A stretch of 32,025 bases of DNA, from positions 1 through 32,025 of the forward strand of contig JAEINW010000035.1 of assembly GCA_016342715.1 (NCBI GenBank), given 5' to 3'. This document shows positions 1 to 7,764 of this stretch, piece by piece (the first letter of the stretch is position 1; every line of letters starts with the position of its first letter). The DNA is from Salinivirgaceae bacterium. GTDB lineage: Bacteria > Bacteroidota > Bacteroidia > Bacteroidales > SZUA-534. The translations under genes were made by a program, and so were the position numbers. Under the pieces are notes generated by a model. The model had not been told where the DNA came from and did not search any database. It was given only the letters and a program-made list of their open reading frames with translations.

Positions 1-534
1 GGTGCATGATTGGTGTTTTTTCAAATTGAGACTTCAGCTTGCACCCTTTTCTTTTTAGGTTCTATTTCTTGGGGCGATGCCCCAAGCTAAACTATGCAAG
101 GCTTTCAGCCTTAGTTTTTTTTATTAAAACCTATTTAGGTATTTATAAGGATAACCATAATTAAAAATTAAGCTGTATGTAATTTTTATTCGTGAAACTC
201 AAATTTAAAAAGCGTAGCGCATTAAAATTTGTAAGTTGAACGAATCCCGATAGCCGAGCGTATCGGGATAAATGAGTCTAATACTCCGCCCCTTGGGGCG
301 AAATATAATAAATTCTAGTATTGATACCTCGTCAGCTTGCTGCGAGGTCATTCATTTAATACAAAAAGCTATGTTTAATCCCACAATGTGGGTTCATATT
401 ATTACTCTCCCGTTCTCGGGATCGTGATAATAGTTCGCTTTGCTCATGATAAAAGTTCCCCGCAGCTTGCTGCGAGAAAACAAAAGTTCTACTATTTTAG
501 TACCTCGTCTGCAGCGAGGTAGTTCATTAAATTT
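1..534. repeat. Gene-free region rich in short palindromes (REP-like cluster)
   Basis: No credible coding sequence lies here. At least seven different short hairpins can be read: 68-86 (8-bp stem, 3-nt loop), 98-112 (6-bp stem followed by a T-run, terminator-like), 245-268 (8-bp stem), 287-300 (cgcccc/ggggcg, 2-nt loop), 326-348 (10-bp stem with one bulged T), 461-474 (cgcagc/gctgcg, TT loop) and 502-520 (acctcg/cgaggt). GC-rich stems in AT-rich spacers resemble REP/BIME elements, which in many bacteria are mobilised by RAYT (TnpA_REP) transposases; no such gene is in the window. The stretch 377-529 recurs downstream. Confidence 0.6.
377..529 (+). repeat. Dispersed intergenic repeat, copy 1
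   Basis: About 153 bases that reappear in the same orientation at 16643-16798 with roughly ten differences and a few 1-2 base indels. It contains three or four hairpins: around 379-391, around 410-420, 461-474 and 502-520. The central hairpin at 461-474 and its flanks are identical in both copies. There is no coding potential. A short open frame across it in the plus direction reads through hairpins and shows no protein-like composition. Confidence 0.75.
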
Positions 535-567
535 AAATAGCATAGAGGCCAAGCATCTATGCTATTT
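535..567 (-). terminator. Terminator of the kinase/regulator operon
   Basis: A perfect 12-bp stem (535-546 pairs with 556-567) with a 9-nt loop begins immediately after the stop codon of the response regulator. On the minus strand the stem ends in an A/T stretch with TTTAAAT. It is consistent with an intrinsic terminator, although the U-tract is short. Confidence 0.6.
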
Positions 568-1266
568 TTATTCAACACAATTCAAACGAAACCCAGTACT
601 TCGAATATTTTCGATAGATATTCTTGGATCTTTTTTTAGGTATTTTCTAATTCGCGACATAAAAACATCTAAACTTCTACCATTAAAATAACTATCGTCA
701 CCCCAAATTTTAGTTAGAATTTCTTCTCTTTTAATCAGTTGATTTTTATTTACAAAAAGCAATTCAATTAAGTTGGTTTCACGTAGAGTTAATCGGTCTT
801 CATCGGAACCAAAAAGTAAAATCTGATTGGCTACATCTAATTTATAACTGCCAATTTCTAGTATGCTGTTTTTAATATTTTCGCTCGATGTTATTTTATT
901 TCTGCGCAAAAAAATCTCAATTTTTAATTTTAATTCTTCTATGCTAAAAGGCTTGGTTATATAGTCGTCTGCACCCAATTCCAAACCTTTGATTTTATCT
1001 TCTGTTTGTGATTTTGCCGATAAAAATAAAATGGGAATGTCTCTATTTATTTCGCGGATGCGTTTTGCCAATTCAAAACCATCCATTTTTGGAAGCATAA
1101 TATCCAGAACACACAAATCGAATTTATGTAAAGTGAAATTGCTTAATGCCACTTGTCCATTTTCAAAATGAACTACTTTATAACCATATTGTTCCAAATT
1201 ATCTTTAGTTATAAACGATAAGGTTTTATCATCTTCAACATACAGAATTGTAATGTTTTGTTCCAT
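568..1266 (-). CDS. OmpR/PhoB-family response regulator
   Basis: A 232-residue two-domain regulator. The receiver domain (about residues 5-118) has the acidic pocket E11-D12-D13, phospho-acceptor D55 in LCVLDIMLPKMDG, the Ser/Thr position S83 and conserved K105 in TKPF. A winged-helix DNA-binding domain (about 130-230) ends in the typical RSLDVFMSRIRKYL recognition-helix region and a GFRL hairpin. It lies 3 bases downstream of the histidine kinase gene in the same operon, so it is almost certainly the kinase's partner. The architecture is that of Bacteroides RprY-type regulators, but the regulon cannot be read from the sequence. A terminator follows the stop codon. Confidence 0.95.
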   Translation of the reverse strand: MEQNITILYVEDDKTLSFITKDNLEQYGYKVVHFENGQVALSNFTLHKFDLCVLDIMLPKMDGFELAKRIREINRDIPILFLSAKSQTEDKIKGLELGADDYITKPFSIEELKLKIEIFLRRNKITSSENIKNSILEIGSYKLDVANQILLFGSDEDRLTLRETNLIELLFVNKNQLIKREEILTKIWGDDSYFNGRSLDVFMSRIRKYLKKDPRISIENIRSTGFRLNCVE

Positions 1267-1269
1267 AAT

Positions 1270-2547
1270 TTATTGTTTTGGAATCAAAATTTTAAATTTA
1301 GTACCATTTCCCACTTCACTTTCAATTAAAATTTTCCAGTTATGTGTATCGCAAACCTGTTTTACATAAAACAAACCTAAGCCAAACCCTTTTACATTAT
1401 GCACATTACCTGTTGGAACTCTAAAAAATTTCTTAAAAACTTTACGATTATACTTTTTCGGAATTCCTATACCATTATCAGCAATTTTTAATTCAATATT
1501 TCGTCCCAAATCATCTGTTGAAATAGTAAGCTTTACTTTTTCGCCATTGTACTTTATGGCGTTGTCGCTCAAATTAAAAAGTATGTTTGTTAAATGTAAT
1601 TTGTCGGCTTTTATTTTATCACTTTTTGCTTGTAGCGATTGAACAATTTCTATTTCTTTTTCATTATTTTGAAACAATTCCTTAGAAAAAACTTCAGCAA
1701 TAACCTCATGGAGATGCAATTGCTCCATATCCATTAGCGTTTTCCCTTTTTCAACACGAGCTGCACGTAATACATTTTCAACTTGCTTGTTTAAGCGAGA
1801 ATTCTCCTGTTTTATTATTTTGGCATAATTTATAAACCTTTCGGGCTCTTGGTTTTTATCAAAACTCATTAAAACATCTGCGGCAATATTAATTGATGAT
1901 ATAGGTGTTTTAAACTCATGTGTCATGTTGTTTATAAAATCTTTTTGCAATTCGGCCAATTGCTTTTGCCTGAAAAACGAAAATATGGTAAAGGTGAAGA
2001 ACAAAACTATTATTAATACAATTAGGGAAAGAACTAACCATAATTGCATCTTTTTAAAAAGGTAAACATTTCTACCAGTAATATTGATACAGAAAAAATA
2101 GACCAATTCATGCTCTTCTTCGTTGTAACAATGAGCCAAACTACCTTTTGTTGAAATTAATTTCCCCGATTCAGAATACTTACCTATATAATTCAACTGA
2201 TTTGAATCGCAATTGAAAATAGCAAATTCGTGCTCAATATTAATATTGCGTTTATTAAAATTAGCTTGTATTAAATATTCCAAATTGGTTTGATTAAAGT
2301 CACAGGATGCATCAACCAAATAACAAGTTTCATTAATTTGCTGTACTGGATTCAGATCGTTTGCCTGACAATCGTGAAGGGTATTAATTTGAGTAGTGAC
2401 ATCTTTTAATGCTAACCAAATGTTTTCATCTAACTGAGTTTGCTGCATACCCCATGTAGTGAACAACCAATAAATTTGAATGCTTACAATACCTATTAGT
2501 GCTAAAACTCCAAGAATAATTGTATGGCGAATTTGCTTAACTCTCAT
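1270..2547 (-). CDS. Membrane sensor histidine kinase
   Basis: A 425-residue sensor kinase. TM1 is at about residues 10-30, an extracytoplasmic sensor region with several cysteines (60, 75, 82, 113, 140, 153) spans about 32-168, and TM2 is at about 169-192. HisKA follows with H210 in NNMTHEFKTPI, then HATPase_c with the N box (NLSDNAIKYN, N325/N329), G1 box DNGIGIP at 357 and G2 box GFGLGLFYV at 387. There is no HAMP linker. It is the first gene of the operon with the response regulator 3 bases downstream. The sensor cysteines could form disulphides, so redox or envelope sensing is possible, but the ligand is unknown. The family resembles Bacteroides RprX. Confidence 0.93.
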   Translation of the reverse strand: MRVKQIRHTIILGVLALIGIVSIQIYWLFTTWGMQQTQLDENIWLALKDVTTQINTLHDCQANDLNPVQQINETCYLVDASCDFNQTNLEYLIQANFNKRNINIEHEFAIFNCDSNQLNYIGKYSESGKLISTKGSLAHCYNEEEHELVYFFCINITGRNVYLFKKMQLWLVLSLIVLIIVLFFTFTIFSFFRQKQLAELQKDFINNMTHEFKTPISSINIAADVLMSFDKNQEPERFINYAKIIKQENSRLNKQVENVLRAARVEKGKTLMDMEQLHLHEVIAEVFSKELFQNNEKEIEIVQSLQAKSDKIKADKLHLTNILFNLSDNAIKYNGEKVKLTISTDDLGRNIELKIADNGIGIPKKYNRKVFKKFFRVPTGNVHNVKGFGLGLFYVKQVCDTHNWKILIESEVGNGTKFKILIPKQ

Positions 2548-2552
2548 AAGTG

Positions 2553-2560
2553 CGAAGTTA
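2553..2560 (-). promoter_or_regulatory. Probable -7 element of the kinase/regulator operon
   Basis: On the minus strand this reads TAACTTCG followed by C, matching the Bacteroidota -7 pattern TAnnTT(T/C)G. Transcription would start near 2546, essentially at the kinase ATG (2547), so the mRNA would be leaderless or nearly so. No clear -33 TTG lies at the usual distance, which fits a promoter that depends on an activator. Confidence 0.4.
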
Positions 2561-2585
2561 GCAAATTGTATAATTATTCACTAAA

Positions 2586-2607
2586 GCATTAACGAAGCAT
2601 TAACAAA
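2586..2607 (-). promoter_or_regulatory. 11-bp tandem repeat, possible response-regulator operator
   Basis: Two head-to-tail copies, gcattaacgaa and gcattaacaaa, differ at one base. They would lie about 40-61 bases upstream of the inferred kinase transcription start. An 11-bp direct-repeat spacing is the standard layout of PhoB/OmpR-family binding sites, so autoregulation by the regulator of this operon is a reasonable inference. Confidence 0.4.
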
Positions 2608-2630
2608 GTTCTATTGAATTTATCAGTAGC

Positions 2631-4529
2631 TTAATCTTGTTGTTTATTGTAATTTTCCAAAACTTCATCACGCAAGGTTTGTACATCCCAAGCTGAATCA
2701 ACTCCTTCGTAAAAGTTTTCCTCCTCCGATAATAATAAATTTCGTAATTGTTCTGAAAATCTTTTAGCTTCTGAAATATATTTCTGCTCATCTTTACCCC
2801 AAAGTTGATAAAGCTCTTCAAGAACTAATTCGTCATGCTTCTTAAAAGTTCTGGCTGATGAATAAGCTTGATATTTTGAATAGCCCAATTCATGCATTGC
2901 AGTAGTAGCAAGTTCAATAGATGCATCATAGGTTTCTCTGCGTTCTGCAAAAACATTTCGTTTCTTTAGTTCAAAGGTATGTCTCAGTCCTTTCGACCTA
3001 GATAGAATTTTTACATGAGGATATTTATCTTTAACGTAATCAATCAATTTTAAAATTTCTTCTTCATTATCAATAGCTATAATTAAAATTTTTGCATTCT
3101 TAATTCCAGCAGAAAGAAGCAAATCATGACGTGTAGCATCGCCATAATAAACCTTAAAGCCAAATTTACGAAGCATTTCAATATTAGCAGAATTGTTGTC
3201 AAGAACTGTGGTGTGTATTCCATTGGCTTTTAAAAAGCGTCCAATAGCAAGTCCAAAGCGACCAAAGCCAGCAATAATTACTTGATTTTCGCTATCTTCA
3301 ATTTCGTCTGCATCTTCTTCCTTATTGGCATTGAATAGTATTCGTGGCTGAATGAATTTTTCATTTATTATCAATAAAAACGGGGTTATCAACATCGAAA
3401 GTGCAACTACTATTAGTAAAACACCTGATAATTCATCAGACAGTACTTTGTTTTGACTTGAAAAGGAAATAAGAACAAAAGCAAATTCTCCACCTTGTGC
3501 TAAAGCAAATGAGAATAACAAGCCATTACCTTTTTTTAGTCCAAAAGCTTTACCTAAACCATAAAGTACAGTAAACTTCACAGCAACTAAAATGACTAAA
3601 AACACAAGAATTGAAACTGGATTTTCGAATAGAATATTAAAGTTAATACTTGCTCCTACTGAGATGAAAAACAATCCAAGTAGCAAGCCTTTAAAGGGTT
3701 CAATGCCCGATTCCAATTCGTGACGATATTCATTATCAGCCAAAACAACTCCAGCCAAAAATGTTCCTAATGCAGGCGATAAGCCAACCATATCCATTGC
3801 TATGGCAGTTGATATTACCAAAAGCAAAGCACTTGCAGTAAAAATTTCGCGCATACCTGAACTAGCAATTACTCTAAATATATATCGGGCTAAAAACCTA
3901 CCTATGAAAATGATTCCGGCAACCACAGCAATGATAATTAAAACTTGTTGCCAGCCTGGCAATGCTGCAATCCCATGAGTTGCGTGGTCATTTGCCACTT
4001 CAATTCCATTTGGCGCTAACAGCGGAATAAGAGCCAAAATTGGAATAACAGCAATATCTTGAAAAAGCAATACCGAAAAACTTGCTTTTCCTCCTTCGTT
4101 TTTAATTAAGCCCTTTTCAGTTAAAGTTTGCAAAACTATTGCAGTTGATGATAATGCAACTACCAAACCAATTGCTAATGATTCTTTAAAACTTGACTTA
4201 AATCCAAGAGCTATAGCTGCAATAATTAAAGTGGTTAGTAAAACTTGTAATCCTCCAAGCCCAAAAATTGATTTTCGCATTTTCCATAATAAGGATGGTC
4301 GAAGTTCCAAACCAATAAGAAAGAGCATCATTACTACACCAAATTCAGCAAAATGCATCACACTTGAATCTTCACTCCCAACCAAACCAAAAACGAATGG
4401 ACCGATTACAATTCCAGCTAATAAATAACCTAAAACGGAACCCAATCCTAAACGTTTGGCAAGCGCTACCGATACAACTGCTGCTAACAGATATATTACT
4501 GCTTGATAGAAAAAGTCTTGTTGGTGCAT
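2631..4529 (-). CDS. kefC: Kef-type monovalent cation:proton antiporter (CPA2)
   Basis: A 632-residue inner-membrane protein. An N-terminal Na+/H+-exchanger domain with about 12 membrane segments (about 5-390) contains the family signatures GYLLAGIVIGP (34-44), MLFLIGLELRP (68-78) and the FQDIA/IP stretch near 156. It is followed by a TrkA_N nucleotide-binding domain with GFGRFG at 421-426 and acidic D442 at the end of strand beta-2. The C-terminal tail (about 540-632) is charged. Known Kef systems export K+ with acidification in response to electrophile-glutathione adducts. A flavodoxin-fold gene ends 5 bases upstream in the same direction, matching the kefF-kefC arrangement. A CPA2 exchanger with different ion preference cannot be excluded. 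Confidence 0.9.
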   Translation of the reverse strand: MHQQDFFYQAVIYLLAAVVSVALAKRLGLGSVLGYLLAGIVIGPFVFGLVGSEDSSVMHFAEFGVVMMLFLIGLELRPSLLWKMRKSIFGLGGLQVLLTTLIIAAIALGFKSSFKESLAIGLVVALSSTAIVLQTLTEKGLIKNEGGKASFSVLLFQDIAVIPILALIPLLAPNGIEVANDHATHGIAALPGWQQVLIIIAVVAGIIFIGRFLARYIFRVIASSGMREIFTASALLLVISTAIAMDMVGLSPALGTFLAGVVLADNEYRHELESGIEPFKGLLLGLFFISVGASINFNILFENPVSILVFLVILVAVKFTVLYGLGKAFGLKKGNGLLFSFALAQGGEFAFVLISFSSQNKVLSDELSGVLLIVVALSMLITPFLLIINEKFIQPRILFNANKEEDADEIEDSENQVIIAGFGRFGLAIGRFLKANGIHTTVLDNNSANIEMLRKFGFKVYYGDATRHDLLLSAGIKNAKILIIAIDNEEEILKLIDYVKDKYPHVKILSRSKGLRHTFELKKRNVFAERRETYDASIELATTAMHELGYSKYQAYSSARTFKKHDELVLEELYQLWGKDEQKYISEAKRFSEQLRNLLLSEEENFYEGVDSAWDVQTLRDEVLENYNKQQD

Positions 4530-4534
4530 AAAAA

Positions 4535-5134
4535 TTAAATTTTACTTGTTTCTAGCAAATCGTTTGAATATCTACATTGTCCGAATTGTTTTAGCTCAAA
4601 AACATCATCCCGTAAACTAATGAGTAATTTTCTATAATCATCAGCCATTTTCTTAGTTTTTTCTATGTCAAATAAGTGAGTTCCATGAACAACAAAAGGA
4701 GGCAAATATTTCATTTTGCAAAGCTCAGCTGTTTTCCTAAAAGGCAACAATAAGTCATGAATCAAACAGTGGTTGTATCCTTCTTTTGTATAAGCTTGCT
4801 TACTTCCTCCTGCAGTTATTGCTGACATTACAAGCTTTCCTTTTAATGCAGTTCCATTTTTTCCGAAGGCAAAATTATGTTCTAATACCAAGTCAATCCA
4901 TTCTTTTAATAGCGAGGGTGCACTATACCAATAAAATGGGTGGTGCCAAATCAAAATGTCATGTTCAACTAAAAGCTGTTGTTCATATTTCACATCGATA
5001 TGAAAATTAGGATACTCTTCGTACAAATTTCTTAAGGTAACACCATCGATCAGCTCAATATCTTTTAAAAGTTCCTTATTGATTCTTGATTTATGAAATG
5101 CCGGATGGGCAAACTGGATAAGTATCTTCTTCAT
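4535..5134 (-). CDS. KefF/KefG-like NAD(P)H-dependent flavodoxin-fold oxidoreductase
   Basis: A 199-residue protein of the Flavodoxin_2 (NQO1/KefF) family: beta-1 MKKILIQFAHP followed by a phosphate-binding loop, WHHPFYWYSAPSLLKEWIDLV (about 67-87) for flavin and subunit contacts, and TAGGS near residue 110. KefF and KefG proteins are cytoplasmic ancillary subunits needed for full Kef activity and also have quinone reductase activity. The gene runs straight into the antiporter gene with a 5-base gap, which supports the pairing. The open frame extends to a TTG at 5143, but the ATG at 5134 places the start right before the canonical first beta strand and is preferred. A terminator lies about 65 bases upstream, so it must have its own promoter in 5135-5208. 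Confidence 0.88.
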   Translation of the reverse strand: MKKILIQFAHPAFHKSRINKELLKDIELIDGVTLRNLYEEYPNFHIDVKYEQQLLVEHDILIWHHPFYWYSAPSLLKEWIDLVLEHNFAFGKNGTALKGKLVMSAITAGGSKQAYTKEGYNHCLIHDLLLPFRKTAELCKMKYLPPFVVHGTHLFDIEKTKKMADDYRKLLISLRDDVFELKQFGQCRYSNDLLETSKI

Positions 5135-5208
5135 TCTACTCAATTTATGAAATATAACATCAAGATACTAAGAATTGTTAATTATGAATTAAATACCACA
5201 TGTGCTAT

Positions 5209-5243
5209 AAAATAGAATGCACCCAAAGGATGCATTCTATTTT
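5209..5243. terminator. Strong hairpin terminator
   Basis: A perfect 13-bp stem (5209-5221 with 5231-5243) and a 9-nt loop; the arm ends in TATTTT on both strands. On the minus strand it ends transcription of the 34-aa gene and insulates the Kef operon. Confidence 0.75.
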
Positions 5244-5273
5244 ATACTATTACTTATTAATTCTTTCTTTCAA

Positions 5274-5378
5274 TTAACTGTAATTGGGTTTCTTATTTCT
5301 TTTCTCTGCCTTTTTTTCCTTGGGAGATTTTGCAGCTTCCTTTTTTTCGCTTTTTTTTGCATCTTGACTTTTTGCCAT
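5274..5378 (-). CDS. 34-residue lysine-rich small protein
   Basis: ATG at 5378 and TAA at 5274-5276 give 34 residues, starting MAKSQDAKKSEKKEAAK and ending KKPNYS. Twelve residues are lysine and the protein is strongly basic, with no hydrophobic segment, so it should be a soluble, probably disordered, nucleic-acid- or ribosome-associated peptide (inference). It is likely to be real: a good -7 element (TATCTTTG) lies 42-49 bases upstream and a strong terminator lies 31 bases downstream, so it is a complete single-gene transcription unit. I recall similar short Lys-rich proteins beginning MAKSQ in other Bacteroidota, but have no alignment to show. Confidence 0.65.
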   Translation of the reverse strand: MAKSQDAKKSEKKEAAKSPKEKKAEKRNKKPNYS

Positions 5379-5419
5379 AATGGTATGTTTTAATTTGTAT
5401 TTAGATATAGAATACGCTA

Positions 5420-5427
5420 CAAAGATA
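5420..5427 (-). promoter_or_regulatory. Probable -7 promoter element of the lysine-rich small protein gene
   Basis: The minus strand reads TATCTTTG, a full match to TAnnTTTG, leaving a leader of about 35 bases before the ATG at 5378. No convincing -33 element is visible. Confidence 0.45.
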
Positions 5428-5462
5428 ATTATATTACGAATATGTATTGATAATAACCAAAA

Positions 5463-5726
5463 TTATAAATATTCTTTTCGTATTTCGTTATCTACCACTG
5501 AATCAATATAAAATATTTGAATTAGCCAATCTGAACTATTTTTCGGGTTTATTTTGTATTTAATTCTTCGACGACTTGTTTTATCAGAAGTCACTCTTCA
5601 GCCAAAAGAATTATAACTTAAGCTCTGCTTTATTTCTTTTGCCTCACTTTTTTTACCATAAGTACAAGAAAAGAAGAAACTAATAAAAAGGCACATGATC
5701 ACAAATACACTATTATTTAATCTCAT
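5463..5726 (-). pseudogene. Small lipoprotein gene interrupted by an in-frame TGA
   Basis: From ATG 5726 the frame reads MRLNNSVFVIMCLFISFFFSC, a signal peptide with a lipobox-like FFFSC (Cys21), then a charged mature part to residue 42, where a TGA (5598-5600) stops it. The same frame continues without interruption for another 44 codons with protein-like, Lys/Arg- and Ser-rich sequence (RVTSDKTSRRRIKYK ... DWLIQIFYIDSVVDNEIRKEYL) to TAA at 5463-5465. The simplest reading is an 87-codon lipoprotein gene with one nonsense change, for example TGG to TGA. A sequencing error or readthrough are alternatives. The family was not recognised. Confidence 0.5.
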
Positions 5727-5781
5727 AATGAAACACTTAGCTTATTAATTTGCTATAGTGAAAATCCTAAATAAGTACCTG

Positions 5782-6693
5782 TTATTGTTGAACAACTATT
5801 TTTTTATTTAACCTGATTATAGAAAAAACCATTATTGCAGCGCTTATCCATTGTATTGGTGATAATAATGAATCATTTATTATATAGTCGAAAATAATGG
5901 CTGATATTGGGAAAAGCAATTCAACGATAATTGAAGCGATTGCTTTTACTTGATTCAATCCGTAATAGTACAAAAGAATGGCGCCACTACCTGTAGTTAA
6001 TGCAATGATTATAAAAAACAACCAATTTTGTTGAGTTGTTACATTAAATTGAGTCATTTTCCCCAAGCTTAATACTATAAGAAGCATAATTATGGAAGTA
6101 AATCCATAACGGTAAAAAGTCACCGTTTTAAAGTTGTATTTGGCGAGCACCATTTTACTAAATACTGTAGAACTACCAAAACAAAATGCAGCCAATAACG
6201 CATATAAAGCTGCCGAAACAGTATTAATACCCGAGCTCATATGAGGCAAATGTAAACCAAAAGTCAAGGTGTATCCTGCTGCAATAGCTACCAATGCCCA
6301 GATAATAAAATTTTTTGTGATTTTTTCTTTTAACAAAATGGCAGCCAAAGCAATGGCAAAAATGGGTTGTAGTTTTTGTAGCAATATCACAATGCTTAAA
6401 TGCTGAAAATTAACCAAAAATAGAGCTTTTACAATGGCCAATGTCCCAATAGAACCACCTGTTGCAGCAATAAGTGTAAAAATTAAAACATCATTTTTTG
6501 TGAACCTTTTAAGCTGCTTGTATTGCTTAAAAAGAAATAGGTTCATTAAAATAAAAGGTATGGCATGTAGCACAAAAACAACAAAAGAAACATCTAAATT
6601 AAAAAGCCGAGGTGTTAATACAACTCCATCGAAACCCCACATGATTGCTGCCAAAGCTATAGCTAACCCTCCAATTATTGTTTTGTTTTTCAT
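5782..6693 (-). CDS. EamA/DMT-family membrane transporter
   Basis: A 303-residue protein with about ten hydrophobic segments in two EamA halves. The first half starts IIGGLAIALAAIMWGFDGVV; the second starts near residue 157 with AALYALLAAFCFGSSTVFSKMV. The N-terminal WG and the LLKEKIT motif at the end of the fourth/fifth segment are typical of drug/metabolite transporter exporters of amino acids or other small metabolites. The substrate cannot be assigned. It is transcribed alone on the minus strand. A TAnnTTTG match on the minus strand at 6767-6774 could be its -7 element. Confidence 0.88.
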   Translation of the reverse strand: MKNKTIIGGLAIALAAIMWGFDGVVLTPRLFNLDVSFVVFVLHAIPFILMNLFLFKQYKQLKRFTKNDVLIFTLIAATGGSIGTLAIVKALFLVNFQHLSIVILLQKLQPIFAIALAAILLKEKITKNFIIWALVAIAAGYTLTFGLHLPHMSSGINTVSAALYALLAAFCFGSSTVFSKMVLAKYNFKTVTFYRYGFTSIIMLLIVLSLGKMTQFNVTTQQNWLFFIIIALTTGSGAILLYYYGLNQVKAIASIIVELLFPISAIIFDYIINDSLLSPIQWISAAIMVFSIIRLNKKIVVQQ

Positions 6694-7214
6694 TTTTCCA
6701 GATATTAAAATTCTCTTATTATACTATGCGTAGTTTAAATAACCATTGTTTGCATAAAATTTATCTCAAACATAACTAAAACATTATTAATATATCTACC
6801 CAAAGTCTTAAAAAAGAAATTGAAATTAAACTCAAAATTTCTTTTTTATTGGATTAATTACAACGAGATGTAATTATTAAAATATCTTTAGCCGCAGATG
6901 TAATATTAATAAACCAAAACGGAAGGATTATTTTAAAAAGCAAACAACAGACTTATCTAACTAGCTCATAACAAAAAAGATGCAATGAAATAGCTTGCTA
7001 ACAAACTCAATGACAAAGGTATGGTTGAAAATTAGATTCGCTAGGCAGCAAATTTTATTTGACAAAAATAATATCTATAAAAAATGACAATTGGTCACTT
7101 CATAGAATATTCTGATGTAAATCATGTTTTTTTAACGCAACCAAACACAACCATTTCTATCTTTTTATCGTTTACAATATCAGTAGCTTATAAAAAGAGG
7201 AATTATAAAAGGAC
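6694..7214. other. Divergent 521-bp intergenic region with one long hairpin
   Basis: This stretch separates the EamA gene (minus) and the DUF2062 gene (plus). No open frame with protein-like composition was found. It contains a perfect 12-bp inverted repeat (6810-6821 with 6836-6847, aaaaaagaaatt/aatttctttttt, 14-nt loop) that looks like a bidirectional terminator, although no annotated gene ends there. A small untranslated transcript ending at this hairpin is possible but unproven. Confidence 0.4.
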
Positions 7215-7715
7215 ATGAAAAGACATTGGAGAATTATTAAACTTGAAACCAGTAGAAGAAGGCTCAAAAAACACTTCAATAACCCAAAAGAAACCCCGTT
7301 AAAAAAAGCATATGCCATTGCTCTGGGTGTGTTTATTGGGGTATTACCTATATGGGGTTTTCAAATCATTTCGGCATTATTCTCAGCGCAGTTTTTAAAA
7401 CTAAACAAACCTTTAGCTGTAATTGGATCCTATATAAACCTTACGCCTCTTTTTCCACTTATTGTTTTTTTAAGTTTGAAATTTGGTATGATGTTGATGG
7501 GAAATACAGAAGTTTCGTTAATTCTTAGTGAAATGACCATTAAAACGGCTACCGCTTACTTTGGAATTTATCTTTTAGGAAGTATTCCTATTGCACTATT
7601 ATTTGCAAGTATTTTTGGATTTATCACCTACTCAACCATCTACGGAATTCGCTTTATAAATAAATTTTTGCAACCTGTCCCACAACAGATTCAACCTTCA
7701 AAAATTGCCGCATAA
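7215..7715 (+). CDS. DUF2062 membrane protein
   Basis: A 166-residue protein matching the DUF2062 pattern: a basic N-terminus (KRHWRIIKLETSRRRLKKHF), the motif TPLKKAYAIALGVFIGVLPIWGFQ with the first membrane segment (about 34-58), a central NLTPLFPLIVFLSLKFG segment (about 76-92) and a C-terminal hydrophobic segment (about 118-146). In other proteins this domain is found alone or fused to glycosyltransferases; its molecular role is not established. It lies 49 bases upstream of lipA in the same orientation, which may be coincidental since lipA has a promoter-like element of its own. Confidence 0.85.
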   Translation: MKRHWRIIKLETSRRRLKKHFNNPKETPLKKAYAIALGVFIGVLPIWGFQIISALFSAQFLKLNKPLAVIGSYINLTPLFPLIVFLSLKFGMMLMGNTEVSLILSEMTIKTATAYFGIYLLGSIPIALLFASIFGFITYSTIYGIRFINKFLQPVPQQIQPSKIAA

Positions 7716-7733
7716 TAAATCAAGGGTATTTAT

Positions 7734-7741
7734 TAACTTCG
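7734..7741 (+). promoter_or_regulatory. Possible -7 element for lipA
   Basis: TAACTTCG followed by C is identical to the element proposed for the kinase operon on the other strand (2553-2560). It lies 23 bases before the lipA ATG. No -33 TTG at the expected distance. Confidence 0.3.
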
Positions 7742-7764
7742 CCATCCAATTTTGAGGAATAATC

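Noticed and set aside
98-124. Firm call of a terminator for a gene left of the window
   Set aside because: The hairpin and T-run look right, but the same style of hairpin is repeated through the region, and the upstream gene is not visible.
1-534. CRISPR array
   Set aside because: The palindromes differ in sequence and are unevenly spaced; there are no repeated direct repeats with uniform spacers and no cas genes.
440-691. Plus-strand open frame across the repeat and into the regulator gene
   Set aside because: It reads through hairpins and the antisense of a clear response regulator; no protein-like features.
5575-5600. Selenocysteine at the in-frame TGA of the small lipoprotein gene
   Set aside because: Downstream of the TGA only a 5-bp stem (GACTT/AAGTC) with a 10-base loop can be drawn, with no SECIS-like form, and an exported lipoprotein of this type is an unlikely selenoprotein.
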